From positions 75,889 through 139,888 of the forward strand of contig NZ_DGUZ01000009.1 in the NCBI RefSeq assembly GCF_002394865.1: 64,000 nucleotides of DNA, read 5' to 3'. Both the position numbers and the translations under genes were made by a program. The notes below the pieces were generated by a model, which was not told the origin of the DNA, ran no database searches, and saw only the letters and a program-made list of their open reading frames with translations. Numbering within the stretch: the stretch's first letter is position 1; each line of letters opens with the position of its first letter. This DNA is from Fibrobacter sp. UBA4297 (GTDB lineage Bacteria > Fibrobacterota > Fibrobacteria > Fibrobacterales > Fibrobacteraceae). Positions 35,804 to 43,762 of this stretch are shown in pieces.

Positions 35804-37000
35804 TCATCCCCCTACCTCCGGCCACGGCATTTCTGCAATTTCCTTTTCTTTTGCTTCGGCGGCGGCGCGTTTTTCGTGCCAGCGTTCGAGCTGTTCCTTG
35901 AAGGCGGCGCGTAAGCGCTCCATGCCGATGTTCTCTTTTGCGCTGATTTGGATGGCGTCAGGATAGTTCTGCAAGAGCTCTGTGCGGCGCGCTTCGCTTG
36001 CGACTTCGACCTTGTTGAAAACGCGGAGGCGCGGCGTATCCTTGTCGATAATGCTTTCGAGCGTCTTGTGCGTGACTTCCAAATGATCGCGGTAGTCCGG
36101 GGCGCTTCCGTCAACGACTTCCAAGATGCAGTCCGCATGGGCGGCCACGCCGAGCGTGCTCTTGAACGTTTCAATCAAGTTGTGGGGGAGCTTGCGGATG
36201 AATCCGACCGTATCGGAAAGGATGATGTTTTCGCCATCGAGGAATAGCTTTCGCGTGGTGCTGTCGAGCGTGGCAAAGAGTTTGTCTTCAACATACACAT
36301 CAGCACCTGTCAAGCGGTTCGTAAGCGTAGACTTGCCTGCGTTCGTGTAACCGACAATGCCAACTTGGAAAATATCATTTCGTTTATCTGCTTGCTGCTC
36401 GCGGGCGTCTTCGATTTTCTCCAGCTTTTTCTTGAGTTCCTGGATGCGCTTGCGGATCATGCGGCGGTCCGTTTCGAGCTGCGTCTCGCCCGGCCCCTTG
36501 GTGCCGATGCCGCCATTGTGCTGGCGGCAAAGGTGCGTCCACGCACCGGTGAGTCGCGGCATCATGTATTGCAATTGCGCTACTTCGACCATCAGGCGGC
36601 TTTCTGCCGTGACGGCGTGCTTTGCGAAAATATCGAGAATAAGTCCTGTGCGGTCGAGAACCTTGATACCGGGCATGCGTTCTTCAAGATTGCGGACTTG
36701 AGAACCTGAGAGGTCGTCGTCAAAAACGACCATCTTGGCGTTGTCTTCTTCGAGAGCGCGCTTGACTTCGCCCACCTTGCCTTCGCCAATGAGCGTTGCC
36801 GGGCTAAAATTCTGAACGCGTTGCAAAAAACTACGTGTAACGTATGCACCCGCTGTTTCGGCGAGGCGGCCAAGTTCTGCAAGCTGTTCGCCAGCAAGCC
36901 ACGGACGAATTTTGGGTGTGGCGATGCCCACTAGAATGCATCGTTCCTGTTCTTTCTTGTTTTCGACCGGCTTCGAGCCTTTTTTCTTAGGTTCTTCCAT
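35804..37000 (-). CDS. hflX: Ribosome-associated GTPase HflX
   Basis: HflX binds the large ribosomal subunit and splits stalled ribosomes. The 398-residue protein has the N-terminal nucleotide-binding region (LIGEGKVGEV, VVFDDDLSGSQ), the glycine-rich linker GPGETQLETDRR, a coiled coil (about 185-210), and a G domain with GYTNAGKST (G1), LFATLDSTTR (G2) and LSDTVGFIRKLP (G3). The G4 motif reads FNKVEV, where NKxD is usual, so guanine specificity could be altered. SAKE serves as G5. No Shine-Dalgarno site is clear before the ATG. Confidence 0.93.
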   Translation of the reverse strand: MEEPKKKGSKPVENKKEQERCILVGIATPKIRPWLAGEQLAELGRLAETAGAYVTRSFLQRVQNFSPATLIGEGKVGEVKRALEEDNAKMVVFDDDLSGSQVRNLEERMPGIKVLDRTGLILDIFAKHAVTAESRLMVEVAQLQYMMPRLTGAWTHLCRQHNGGIGTKGPGETQLETDRRMIRKRIQELKKKLEKIEDAREQQADKRNDIFQVGIVGYTNAGKSTLTNRLTGADVYVEDKLFATLDSTTRKLFLDGENIILSDTVGFIRKLPHNLIETFKSTLGVAAHADCILEVVDGSAPDYRDHLEVTHKTLESIIDKDTPRLRVFNKVEVASEARRTELLQNYPDAIQISAKENIGMERLRAAFKEQLERWHEKRAAAEAKEKEIAEMPWPEVGG

Positions 37001-37283
37001 ATTTTCTGATTGCTGAAACTGACTAGAAATATATCAAAATATAAAAGTATTTTTTGTCTGCAAAAATGGAATTTTGATGAATCTATTGTAAAAGACTGTA
37101 ATGGTTTGTTTACTTAATCTGTGGAATCTTGAAGCTTCAAGGAATAAAAAATGTCATTTTTTTAGTTTTTTTCAAAGTTTATTTTGCATATAAATTCCTT
37201 ATTTGTAATATTTCGTTAATTGTGATATATTGCACATCAAAAAACATATACTAAATTTGAGAATACAAAAGTTAGGGATTTGT
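37001..37283. promoter_or_regulatory. AT-rich region with ATTG-19-TAAATTTG promoter
   Basis: The region is very AT-rich. ATTG (37229-37232), a 19-base gap and TAAATTTG (37252-37259) make a good Bacteroidetes-type promoter for the poly-serine protein gene, with the ATG at 37284. Nothing else is seen. Confidence 0.5.
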
Positions 37284-38906
37284 ATGAGGAAGAAAATCTG
37301 CCTTGGAATGGGGGCGACGCTTGCGTTCGCCATGAGCGTTTATGCTCAAAATTATAAAATCAACAAAGTCGGAAACGATGAAGAAAAATCGTTTAACGTC
37401 ATGCTAAACCAAGCTGTTGTTAGCGAAGCGCCTATGGGATCTTGGCTTGATATAGCTCCAATCATTCCCGAAGGAAAAGTCTTTGTAGGCTTTACTGTTT
37501 ACGATGAATACGGTGATGCTTACAATCAGCGAAAAGTTTCTACAGCAGAAAAAACGGATTCAAAGTTTTTAATGCCGGCACATGATGTCTTTGTTTCGGC
37601 TTCGTTTGAATCTTTACGTTATTATCTTACTGTAAAGAATACGGATAACGGAAATATAACGCTTTCATTTAATGACCGTTATCGCGATCGTACTAAGCCC
37701 GGCGTGAAGGTGACGGTGAATCCGAATCCGGCTAATGGCTATAAAGTGGCATCGGTTAGCGTGAGTCGTTCTCTAGACTCCAATGCTGTTGTGCCTTGCG
37801 TTGCTGTTGAACCTGGTTCCGCTATAAATCCTGGAATGTGGGGTATGGGTAGCACTGCTGTTGAGGGAAGTTGCTCTTTTGATATGCCTAATTTTGATGT
37901 CGAAATAAGCGCTACTTTTGTTGCAGAGTCCGCCGATCTGTCCTCCTCAAGTGTGGAAGTAGTTTCGTCAAGCAGTGAAACGCTTGCCTCGAGTTCTAGC
38001 GTTGAGCTTTCTAGTTCTTCTGAAACGCCTTCTTCGTCTAGCGTTGCGCTGTCTAGCTCTAGCGAAATTCTTTCAAGTTCTAGCGAAGTTCAGTCCTCTA
38101 GCAGTTCTGTAGTTGCATCGAGCTCAAGCGTTGCTCCTTCCAGCTCATCTGTGACGCCATCGTCATCTAGCGCAACTCGCTCTAGCTCTAGTGTGGCTCC
38201 TGTATCTTCTAGCAGTGTCAAGTCTGAACCTTCGAGCAGCTCGAAACCAGCTTCTAGTTCTTCTGTCAAGCCGGCTTCTAGCTCTAGCGCAAAGGCTGTA
38301 TCGTCTAGCAGCGTTAAGGCTTCTTCGAGCAGTGCCAAGCCTGCGTCTTCAAGTAGTGCGAAGGCTGCATCGAGTTCTTCTGCAAAACCGGCATCTTCTA
38401 GCTCAAGCGCAAAGGCTGCTTCGTCTAGCAGCGTTAAGGCTTCTTCAAGCAGCGCTAAACCCGCATCATCGAGCAGCAAAAAAGCGGCCTCTTCTAGTTC
38501 GAAGAAGGTTGAATCGAGCTCTAGTGTGATTCCGGATATTGTTGTCGAAGCTGTGGGTACAGAAGAAGATATGCCGAGCTGTACGGTAAAACGTGAAAAC
38601 ATGACTTATTATATTACTGAATTGAAAACTGTATTTGTATGTAAATCTAGAATTTGGACAAAGTTTAATCCCGGCATGGGCTTAGAAAAAAATGCGCCTG
38701 TTGCAAAATTCTCTGCACTGGTGAACGGGCGCCAACTCCAAATTGCGGGTGCTAAAATCGGTGCTGAAGTTAATTTACTCGATATGCAAGGTCGTGTGAT
38801 GTACAATAGTCGTGTGAATACGGCGAACTTCTCGATGTGTGTTCCTCGTAGCGGGTTCTATGTGCTCCGCATCGGTACGCAGCAGAGAATCATAAACGCT
38901 CGATAA
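37284..38906 (+). CDS. Secreted protein with poly-serine heptad linker and sorting-type C-terminus
   Basis: The 540-residue precursor has a signal peptide (cleavage after VYAQ). Residues 25-215 hold two beta-repeat units ending in FLMPAHDVFVSASFE and FDMPNFDVEISATF, like bacterial-repeat (InlB/MucBP-type) domains. Residues about 218-414 are a linker of SSSSxxx heptads (for example SSSSVEL, SSSSETP, SSSSVAL). The C-terminal 120 residues include NLLDMQGRVMYNSRV and GFYVLRIG, the sorting-type domain of secreted proteins. Serine linkers of this sort are typical of F. succinogenes extracellular enzymes; here no catalytic domain is present, so adhesion is a possible role. The ATG at 37284 is chosen because the signal peptide starts there. 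Confidence 0.75.
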   Translation: MRKKICLGMGATLAFAMSVYAQNYKINKVGNDEEKSFNVMLNQAVVSEAPMGSWLDIAPIIPEGKVFVGFTVYDEYGDAYNQRKVSTAEKTDSKFLMPAHDVFVSASFESLRYYLTVKNTDNGNITLSFNDRYRDRTKPGVKVTVNPNPANGYKVASVSVSRSLDSNAVVPCVAVEPGSAINPGMWGMGSTAVEGSCSFDMPNFDVEISATFVAESADLSSSSVEVVSSSSETLASSSSVELSSSSETPSSSSVALSSSSEILSSSSEVQSSSSSVVASSSSVAPSSSSVTPSSSSATRSSSSVAPVSSSSVKSEPSSSSKPASSSSVKPASSSSAKAVSSSSVKASSSSAKPASSSSAKAASSSSAKPASSSSSAKAASSSSVKASSSSAKPASSSSKKAASSSSKKVESSSSVIPDIVVEAVGTEEDMPSCTVKRENMTYYITELKTVFVCKSRIWTKFNPGMGLEKNAPVAKFSALVNGRQLQIAGAKIGAEVNLLDMQGRVMYNSRVNTANFSMCVPRSGFYVLRIGTQQRIINAR

Positions 38907-38938
38907 GAAAATAGATATAAGACTCCCTGAGTAAACAG

Positions 38939-38963
38939 GACCCTGCGCAAGTAGGGTCTTTTT
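38939..38963 (+). terminator. Intrinsic terminator
   Basis: GACCCT (38939-38944) pairs with AGGGTC (38953-38958) and is followed by TTTTT. It ends the poly-serine protein transcript. Confidence 0.7.
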
Positions 38964-39030
38964 GCATATTTTCTAACCACTAACCACTTCCTACTTCCAA
39001 CTGAATCTTTCCTGCTGTATCCTTTTTTTC

Positions 39031-39120
39031 TATCTTTGCACCCGTCAGGGCCTATCATCCAGGTAGGTTCCTAGTCCGGCCAAAACATGCCTCATGGGCA
39101 CGGCCGATAAAGGATATATA
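39031..39120 (+). promoter_or_regulatory. TATCTTTG promoter and GC-rich leader of glyS
   Basis: TATCTTTG (39031-39038) is a TAnnTTTG box. The leader of about 75 bases is GC-rich and can fold, for instance TGCC-TCAT-GGGCA (39088-39100), before the ribosome site AAAGGA. I could not match it to a T-box or glycine riboswitch. Confidence 0.45.
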
Positions 39121-40533
39121 ATGGCAAAGAAAGTTCAGGATGCCCTCAAGGACATCATCTCCCTCTGCAAACGCCGCGGCTTCATTTTCCCCGGCTCCGA
39201 AATTTACGATGGCCTCGCCAATACTTGGGACTACGGTCCGTATGGCGTGGAACTCAAGCGCAACATCAAGAATCTCTGGTGGAAGAAGTTCGTGACTTCC
39301 CGCCACGATGTGCTTGGTCTCGATAGCTCTATTCTTTTGAATCCCCGCGTTTGGAAGGCTTCTGGCCACGTGGGTAACTTCTCTGACCCGCTCGTGGACT
39401 GCCTCGCTTGCCACGAACGTTTCCGCGCTGACCAGCTCCTCGAAGAAAAGCTCGGTGAAGGTTGCTGCGCTGGCAAGAATTTTGACGAAGTTCACCAGAT
39501 GATGGTGGACAACAAGATCGAATGCCCGACTTGCGGCAAGACCGATTGGACAAAGCCGCGTGCTTTCAACCTCATGTTCCAGACTGAAATCGGCGTGATT
39601 GAAGGCGAAGGCAACAAGGTCTATCTCCGTCCGGAAACCGCTCAGGGTATCTTCGTGGACTTCCGCAACATCGTTGACAACGTCCGCCCGCGCATTCCGT
39701 TCGGTGTCGGTCAGATCGGTAAGTCTTTCCGTAACGAAATTACTCCGGGTAACTTCATCTTCCGTACTCGCGAATTCGAACAGATGGAACTCGAATACTT
39801 CTGCGAACCGGGTACTGAACTCGATTGGTACAACTTCTGGCGCAAGTACTGCTTCGAATGGCTCGTGAACGATCTCGGCGTGAAACGTGAAAAGCTCCGC
39901 CTCCGCGAACATGCCAAGGAAGAACTTTCTCACTACTCCAACGGTACCACCGACATCGAATACGAATTCCCGTTCGGTTGGGGCGAACTCTGGGGTATCG
40001 CAAGCCGCACGAACTACGACCTCACGCAGCACCAGAATGAATCCAAGGTCAAGCAGGAATACATCGACCCGGTCCAGAACAAGCGCTACATCCCGTACGT
40101 TGTCGAACCGTCTCTCGGTGTGGAACGTTTGCTCCTCGTGCTTCTCTGCAACGCTTATGAAGTGGAAAAGCTCGAAAATGACGAACGTACCGTTCTCCAC
40201 TTCGATCCGAAGGTCGCTCCGGTCAAGGTTGCCGTGCTTCCGCTCGTGAAGAAGGGCAAGGTCAAGGAAAAGGCCGAAGAACTTTATCAGAAGCTCCTCA
40301 ACCGCTGGAACGTCGAGTACGACGAAACGCAGTCCATCGGTAAGCGCTACCGCCGTCAGGACGAACTCGGCACGCCGTTCTGCGTGACCGTCGACTTCGA
40401 TACTGTTGGCGAAGGTGAATCCGATCCGGCAAAGCTTGGCTACGTGACTGTTCGCGAACGCGACTCCATGAAGCAAGAACTCGTCGCTATCGACAAACTC
40501 GAAGCTTACCTCTTCGAAAAGCTCGGCTGCTAA
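39121..40533 (+). CDS. glyS: Glycyl-tRNA synthetase, homodimeric type
   Basis: The enzyme charges tRNA-Gly. This is the single-chain class II form of 470 residues found in eukaryotes, archaea and some bacteria, not the alpha2beta2 form. Blocks include RRGFIFPGSEIYDGLANTWDYGPYG, the zinc-type cysteines CLACH and CPTCG, LMFQTEIG, YLRPETAQGIFV, IGKSFRNEITPGNFIFRTREFEQME (motif 2), PYVVEPSLGVERLLL (motif 3) and an anticodon-binding C-terminal domain (VAVLPLVKK). AAAGGA lies seven bases before the ATG. A hairpin terminator follows. Confidence 0.97.
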   Translation: MAKKVQDALKDIISLCKRRGFIFPGSEIYDGLANTWDYGPYGVELKRNIKNLWWKKFVTSRHDVLGLDSSILLNPRVWKASGHVGNFSDPLVDCLACHERFRADQLLEEKLGEGCCAGKNFDEVHQMMVDNKIECPTCGKTDWTKPRAFNLMFQTEIGVIEGEGNKVYLRPETAQGIFVDFRNIVDNVRPRIPFGVGQIGKSFRNEITPGNFIFRTREFEQMELEYFCEPGTELDWYNFWRKYCFEWLVNDLGVKREKLRLREHAKEELSHYSNGTTDIEYEFPFGWGELWGIASRTNYDLTQHQNESKVKQEYIDPVQNKRYIPYVVEPSLGVERLLLVLLCNAYEVEKLENDERTVLHFDPKVAPVKVAVLPLVKKGKVKEKAEELYQKLLNRWNVEYDETQSIGKRYRRQDELGTPFCVTVDFDTVGEGESDPAKLGYVTVRERDSMKQELVAIDKLEAYLFEKLGC

Positions 40534-40600
40534 GGCAACGCAAAGGGAACCTCATGGTTCCCTTTGGAATCTTTCCTAGAAATAAGCTCGGCTGCTAAGG
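40519..40600. repeat. 17-bp direct repeat of the glyS 3' end
   Basis: AAGCTCGGCTGCTAAGG at 40519-40535, which covers the last glyS codons and stop, is repeated exactly at 40584-40600. The terminator hairpin lies between the copies. Confidence 0.8.
40542..40565 (+). terminator. glyS terminator
   Basis: A perfect 10-bp stem AAAGGGAACC (40542-40551) with GGTTCCCTTT (40556-40565) and a TCAT loop follows the glyS stop. Confidence 0.75.
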
Positions 40601-40628
40601 TTAGACGATAGAACGGCCCTTTGGGCCT

Positions 40629-40705
40629 ACAGGCGAGAGACGAATGATTTATAGCGGCGCTTCGCGCGTTCTCTTATAGTTTTCTTCTCTCGTCTCTCGT
40701 CTGAA
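40629..40705. repeat. GAGAGACGA / TCTCTCGTC inverted words
   Basis: GCGAGAGACGAA near 40633 and TCTCTCGTCTCTCGTCTG (about 40685-40702) form an inverted repeat. The same words occur at 45500-45541 and 49885-49913. Confidence 0.5.
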
Positions 40706-40775
40706 AAGAATCCGTTCATTGCGGGTTCTTTTTTTGTATAAAATTTATTATTTTGTAGTAGAAGGAGATGTAAAA

Positions 40776-41105
40776 TTGTATTATTTGGTACTTTTGCTTG
40801 CAATTGTCTGTGAAACAGCTGGAACGACTTTGCTTAAAATGTCGGAACAGTTTACGCGTGTTGTGCCAACGGTTGCATCACTGCTTTGCTATGTGGCGGC
40901 CCTCTATTTCTTGAGCGTATGCCTAAAAACTATTCCGATTGCGGTTGCTTATGCAATTTGGTCCGCTCTAGGGGTTGCTTTTATTACGATAATCGGAATT
41001 GTGGCTTTTAAGCAGGTTCCTGATATTGGGGCTTGCATTGGGCTACTTTTGATTGTTTCAGGTGTTGTTGTGTTAAACTTGTTCTCGAAAATGGATGTGC
41101 ATTGA
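40776..41105 (+). CDS. Small multidrug resistance (SMR) family transporter
   Basis: A 109-residue inner-membrane protein with four helices. The start is a TTG at 40776 with GAAGGAG eight bases upstream, giving MYYLVLLLAIVCETAGTTLLK, which matches EmrE-type proteins; Glu13 is the proton- and substrate-binding residue. PIAVAYAIWSALGVAFITIIG is the conserved third to fourth helix region. Such proteins act as antiparallel dimers exporting cationic compounds or guanidinium. The EmrE-like ALGVAF block suggests a drug-type rather than Gdx/SugE type, but this is uncertain. Confidence 0.9.
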   Translation: MYYLVLLLAIVCETAGTTLLKMSEQFTRVVPTVASLLCYVAALYFLSVCLKTIPIAVAYAIWSALGVAFITIIGIVAFKQVPDIGACIGLLLIVSGVVVLNLFSKMDVH

Positions 41106-41169
41106 CGATCCTTTTGAGGACTTTGTTGAAATTTTCTAAATTTTTCTAAAATTGGTACAAGATAACTCT

Positions 41170-42027
41170 ATGAAAGTACAACATTTTATTCCCTTAATCT
41201 GTTCGCTGGTGATCGGTTGTCATACTGATAGCGGCGTCAGTCCCGCGCCTTATCTTTCGAATATATCGCCTTCTTATCAATGCAGTAGAGGCGATATGCC
41301 TGATTGCACCAAAGAGAGGGAAGGCATGGCCGTTGCTTTTATTTCGTATTCACCAGGAAAAGTTATGGTCTGCTCCGATGGAATGTGGACATATCTTAAA
41401 GATATATCTTACGATGATGCAAGAAAACTTCCTAAGTACGATCGTAAAGCGGAGGACGCTTCCAAAATTCTCGTGGAACGGGGCTCTGTTACTGATTCAC
41501 GAGATGGACGAACCTATAAGACCGTAAAAATAGGGTCGCAAACTTGGTTTGCCGAAAACCTGGAGTACGGTTATGAAGGTTATGAGGATTACTATAGCTT
41601 ATGCTTTATCACGTCTGGGTCCAGGGGCTGCCTTTATACTTGGGAAGACTTGAACGATATCGGTTTTTCCCGAAATGGAGTTTGTCCAAGCGGATACCAC
41701 GTGCCCTCTAAGGAAGACTGGAATTTGCTGATAGAAACTGCTGGTGGCTATCAATACGCAGGCATTGCGCTCCAGGCGGATGATGGTTTTTCAAAAGACT
41801 CTTATAGTTTTTCTGTCTATCCGTCGGGTTACTACGATTCCGATGCTTCTTATATTAGGGATCGATATTCATTATCGAATGAAATTGCACCGTTCTGGAC
41901 GTCGACCAGGGTGGAATATAGCAATAGCAACGCGTTCTCAGTATTGTTCAATAAAGGTTCATCAGACGTCAGTATCCGTAAGGCCGTTGTTTCTGATGGT
42001 TATGCCGTTCGTTGCCTGAAGGATTGA
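41170..42027 (+). CDS. Lipoprotein with F. succinogenes major paralogous domain
   Basis: The 285-residue lipoprotein (lipobox LVIGC, Cys17) has at residues about 112-285 the Fib_succ_major domain (TIGR02145): GRTYKTVKIGSQTWFAENL, CLYTWEDL, GVCPSGYHVPSKEDWNLL, SNEIAPFWTST and GYAVRCLKD. This domain is expanded in F. succinogenes and also found in Bacteroidetes; its function is not known, and it is thought to be displayed on the surface. The ATG at 41170 is chosen over a TTG at 41152 because the signal peptide begins there. It is the first gene of a four-gene run to 45061. Confidence 0.88.
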   Translation: MKVQHFIPLICSLVIGCHTDSGVSPAPYLSNISPSYQCSRGDMPDCTKEREGMAVAFISYSPGKVMVCSDGMWTYLKDISYDDARKLPKYDRKAEDASKILVERGSVTDSRDGRTYKTVKIGSQTWFAENLEYGYEGYEDYYSLCFITSGSRGCLYTWEDLNDIGFSRNGVCPSGYHVPSKEDWNLLIETAGGYQYAGIALQADDGFSKDSYSFSVYPSGYYDSDASYIRDRYSLSNEIAPFWTSTRVEYSNSNAFSVLFNKGSSDVSIRKAVVSDGYAVRCLKD

Positions 42028-42029
42028 TT

Positions 42030-42422
42030 ATGAAAATGAAATTATTTCTTTTGCTTTCAAGTGCTTTTATTCTGGTGGCGTGCGGTTCCACACCGCATAC
42101 TTTGGTCGAATCTTCTGTGAAGTTCCAACCGCTTTCGCAAGATGACTTGGTGCGCATTGTCGATGCCACTGAAATTCCCGTGATTCCCGAAAACAGCAAG
42201 TATTTGGGAACGATGCAGACGGAAGGTTCTGCTGATTGTTCTGTAGAAAAAACGGCTCAGTTGATGATTGAAAAAGCTCGCTCTCTGGGGGCTAATATGG
42301 TTTATATCAAGAAGGTGCAGACGATTAACTTTGTTTATTCGACCGGTATGTTTACTTCGTCTAGACAGTGCAATGTCGCATTGGTGGATTATTTGAACGT
42401 TGAAGAATGGGGTGCAAAATGA
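42030..42422 (+). CDS. Small lipoprotein
   Basis: The 130-residue protein has a signal peptide with lipobox FILVAC (Cys21 region). The mature part contains IPENSKYLGTMQTEG followed by a helix and KARSLGANMVYIKKV, a layout seen in DUF4156 and related small lipoproteins (A.YLG.V... LGAN.V.I). Two cysteines remain in the mature chain and may form a disulfide. AAGGA stands six bases before the ATG at 42030. Its stop overlaps the next start (ATGA), so the two are coupled. Confidence 0.7.
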   Translation: MKMKLFLLLSSAFILVACGSTPHTLVESSVKFQPLSQDDLVRIVDATEIPVIPENSKYLGTMQTEGSADCSVEKTAQLMIEKARSLGANMVYIKKVQTINFVYSTGMFTSSRQCNVALVDYLNVEEWGAK

Positions 42423-43756
42423 AAAGTTTGATTACTGCGATTTCTTTTGTGCTCTCGGCTTCTGCGTTTGCTGCAAATTCTGCATTGAGTGATTTTGAAC
42501 GCTCTTTGCTGAATGATAACAGCGCTGCAAAGAATGAATCTTCTGCTGTTAGCGATTCGTCAGGTAGTTTTGAACAGTCGCTGATGAATGAGAGCGGCTC
42601 TGAAATGGAGCCCATCTATAGAGCGCGCGAAGACTTGCTTGAGGCTGTCCGAGTCAAGGATACGGCTGCGGTCTCGCTTAAAATCGCGCAACTCGATGGC
42701 ATGCAATCTTATTCGATAATCCCACTTCACGATACTGAAAAGTTTTGCATTTATAAAGACTTGAAAATGCTCCGTGCTTTGCTAAAAATGCTCGTGCAAC
42801 ATTATAAGTCCTCTTATGATTTCAACAGATTCGAAAATGCAAGGTATGCTGAAAATGACGGGCTTATGATTTATATAAAGGAATATCTTGATAAGCACAA
42901 GATGACTCCCAGCGAAGTTGATGAATATGAATCAGTCATTGACCGTTCTTACTTGATTACTGCTGAAAAAACTGAACTGAAGCTCTTGATGCATCTTCAG
43001 TTTGCTTATAAAGACGAGCGTGAAGAAGGTGTCACAAGAAATTATGCAAGAGAATTTATTGAAAAATTCCCAAATCATCCGGATAAGCAGTGGGTTGAAA
43101 ATAGTATCCTTGCTCCATTAAATCGTATGGATGTCAGTGACTTGTATTTTTCGGCCCTCACAGAAAATAAAGAATCTGTGATTCAAAATAAACTATATAC
43201 TGGAGGCTTTGGCTTAAATCTCTATGTTACTCCCGGCGTGGGTTTTGGCTTTGGTGACTATTATCGCGAAGACCTGGTAAATCCAGAAAGCTATCCGTTG
43301 AATTTTGAACTTTATCTACAGATTAAGCGAGTGTCTGTTTCGTTTGAAATGATCAATACGGGACACGAAGGTCTTATGAATTTAGGTTTTGCCATTGGCT
43401 TTGTTGCCTATGATAGCCGTTATTTCAAGATTCGTCCGTATTTGGGCCTCTTTGGAAATATTTTCAATGGCGATGTTAAGCATGCTTTCTATTACCCGAA
43501 AGAGGATGATTATGGAATGTTGGCAGATGAATCTTACGAGTTCCAGGAAATGGGAACTACGATTAAGGTTGGTGCGAATTTTGACTTTAAATTTGGAACC
43601 GCATATTTGTTCTTCTCGGATTCCAAGCTTGTTTCGTTCTCGCTTGTTGGCAATGTTGGATTGTCCTATATGGACTTGAGTGATGGGGAACCTCTTGTTC
43701 GTGGTTCTGGCTTGGATGCATTTATTGCCGTTGGATTGGGTGTTTATTTTTGGTAG
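42419..43756 (+). CDS. Outer-membrane protein with helical N-terminus, paralogue 1
   Basis: The 445-residue precursor has a signal peptide (SASAFAA). Residues about 20-240 are mostly helical, rich in charged residues, while from YTGGFGLNLYVTPGVGFGFGDY (about 260) to the C-terminal FIAVGLGVYFW strands alternate as in a beta barrel; the terminal aromatic residue fits the outer membrane. The layout and the YTGGFG block are shared with the next gene, so they are tandem paralogues. No named family is recognised. Translation is coupled to the lipoprotein gene by ATGA. Confidence 0.65.
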   Translation: MKSLITAISFVLSASAFAANSALSDFERSLLNDNSAAKNESSAVSDSSGSFEQSLMNESGSEMEPIYRAREDLLEAVRVKDTAAVSLKIAQLDGMQSYSIIPLHDTEKFCIYKDLKMLRALLKMLVQHYKSSYDFNRFENARYAENDGLMIYIKEYLDKHKMTPSEVDEYESVIDRSYLITAEKTELKLLMHLQFAYKDEREEGVTRNYAREFIEKFPNHPDKQWVENSILAPLNRMDVSDLYFSALTENKESVIQNKLYTGGFGLNLYVTPGVGFGFGDYYREDLVNPESYPLNFELYLQIKRVSVSFEMINTGHEGLMNLGFAIGFVAYDSRYFKIRPYLGLFGNIFNGDVKHAFYYPKEDDYGMLADESYEFQEMGTTIKVGANFDFKFGTAYLFFSDSKLVSFSLVGNVGLSYMDLSDGEPLVRGSGLDAFIAVGLGVYFW

Positions 43757-43762
43757 TTTATA

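Noticed and set aside
39039..39120. tRNA gene or T-box before glyS
   Set aside because: No cloverleaf with a TTCRANY-type T-loop can be drawn, and the T-box consensus is absent.
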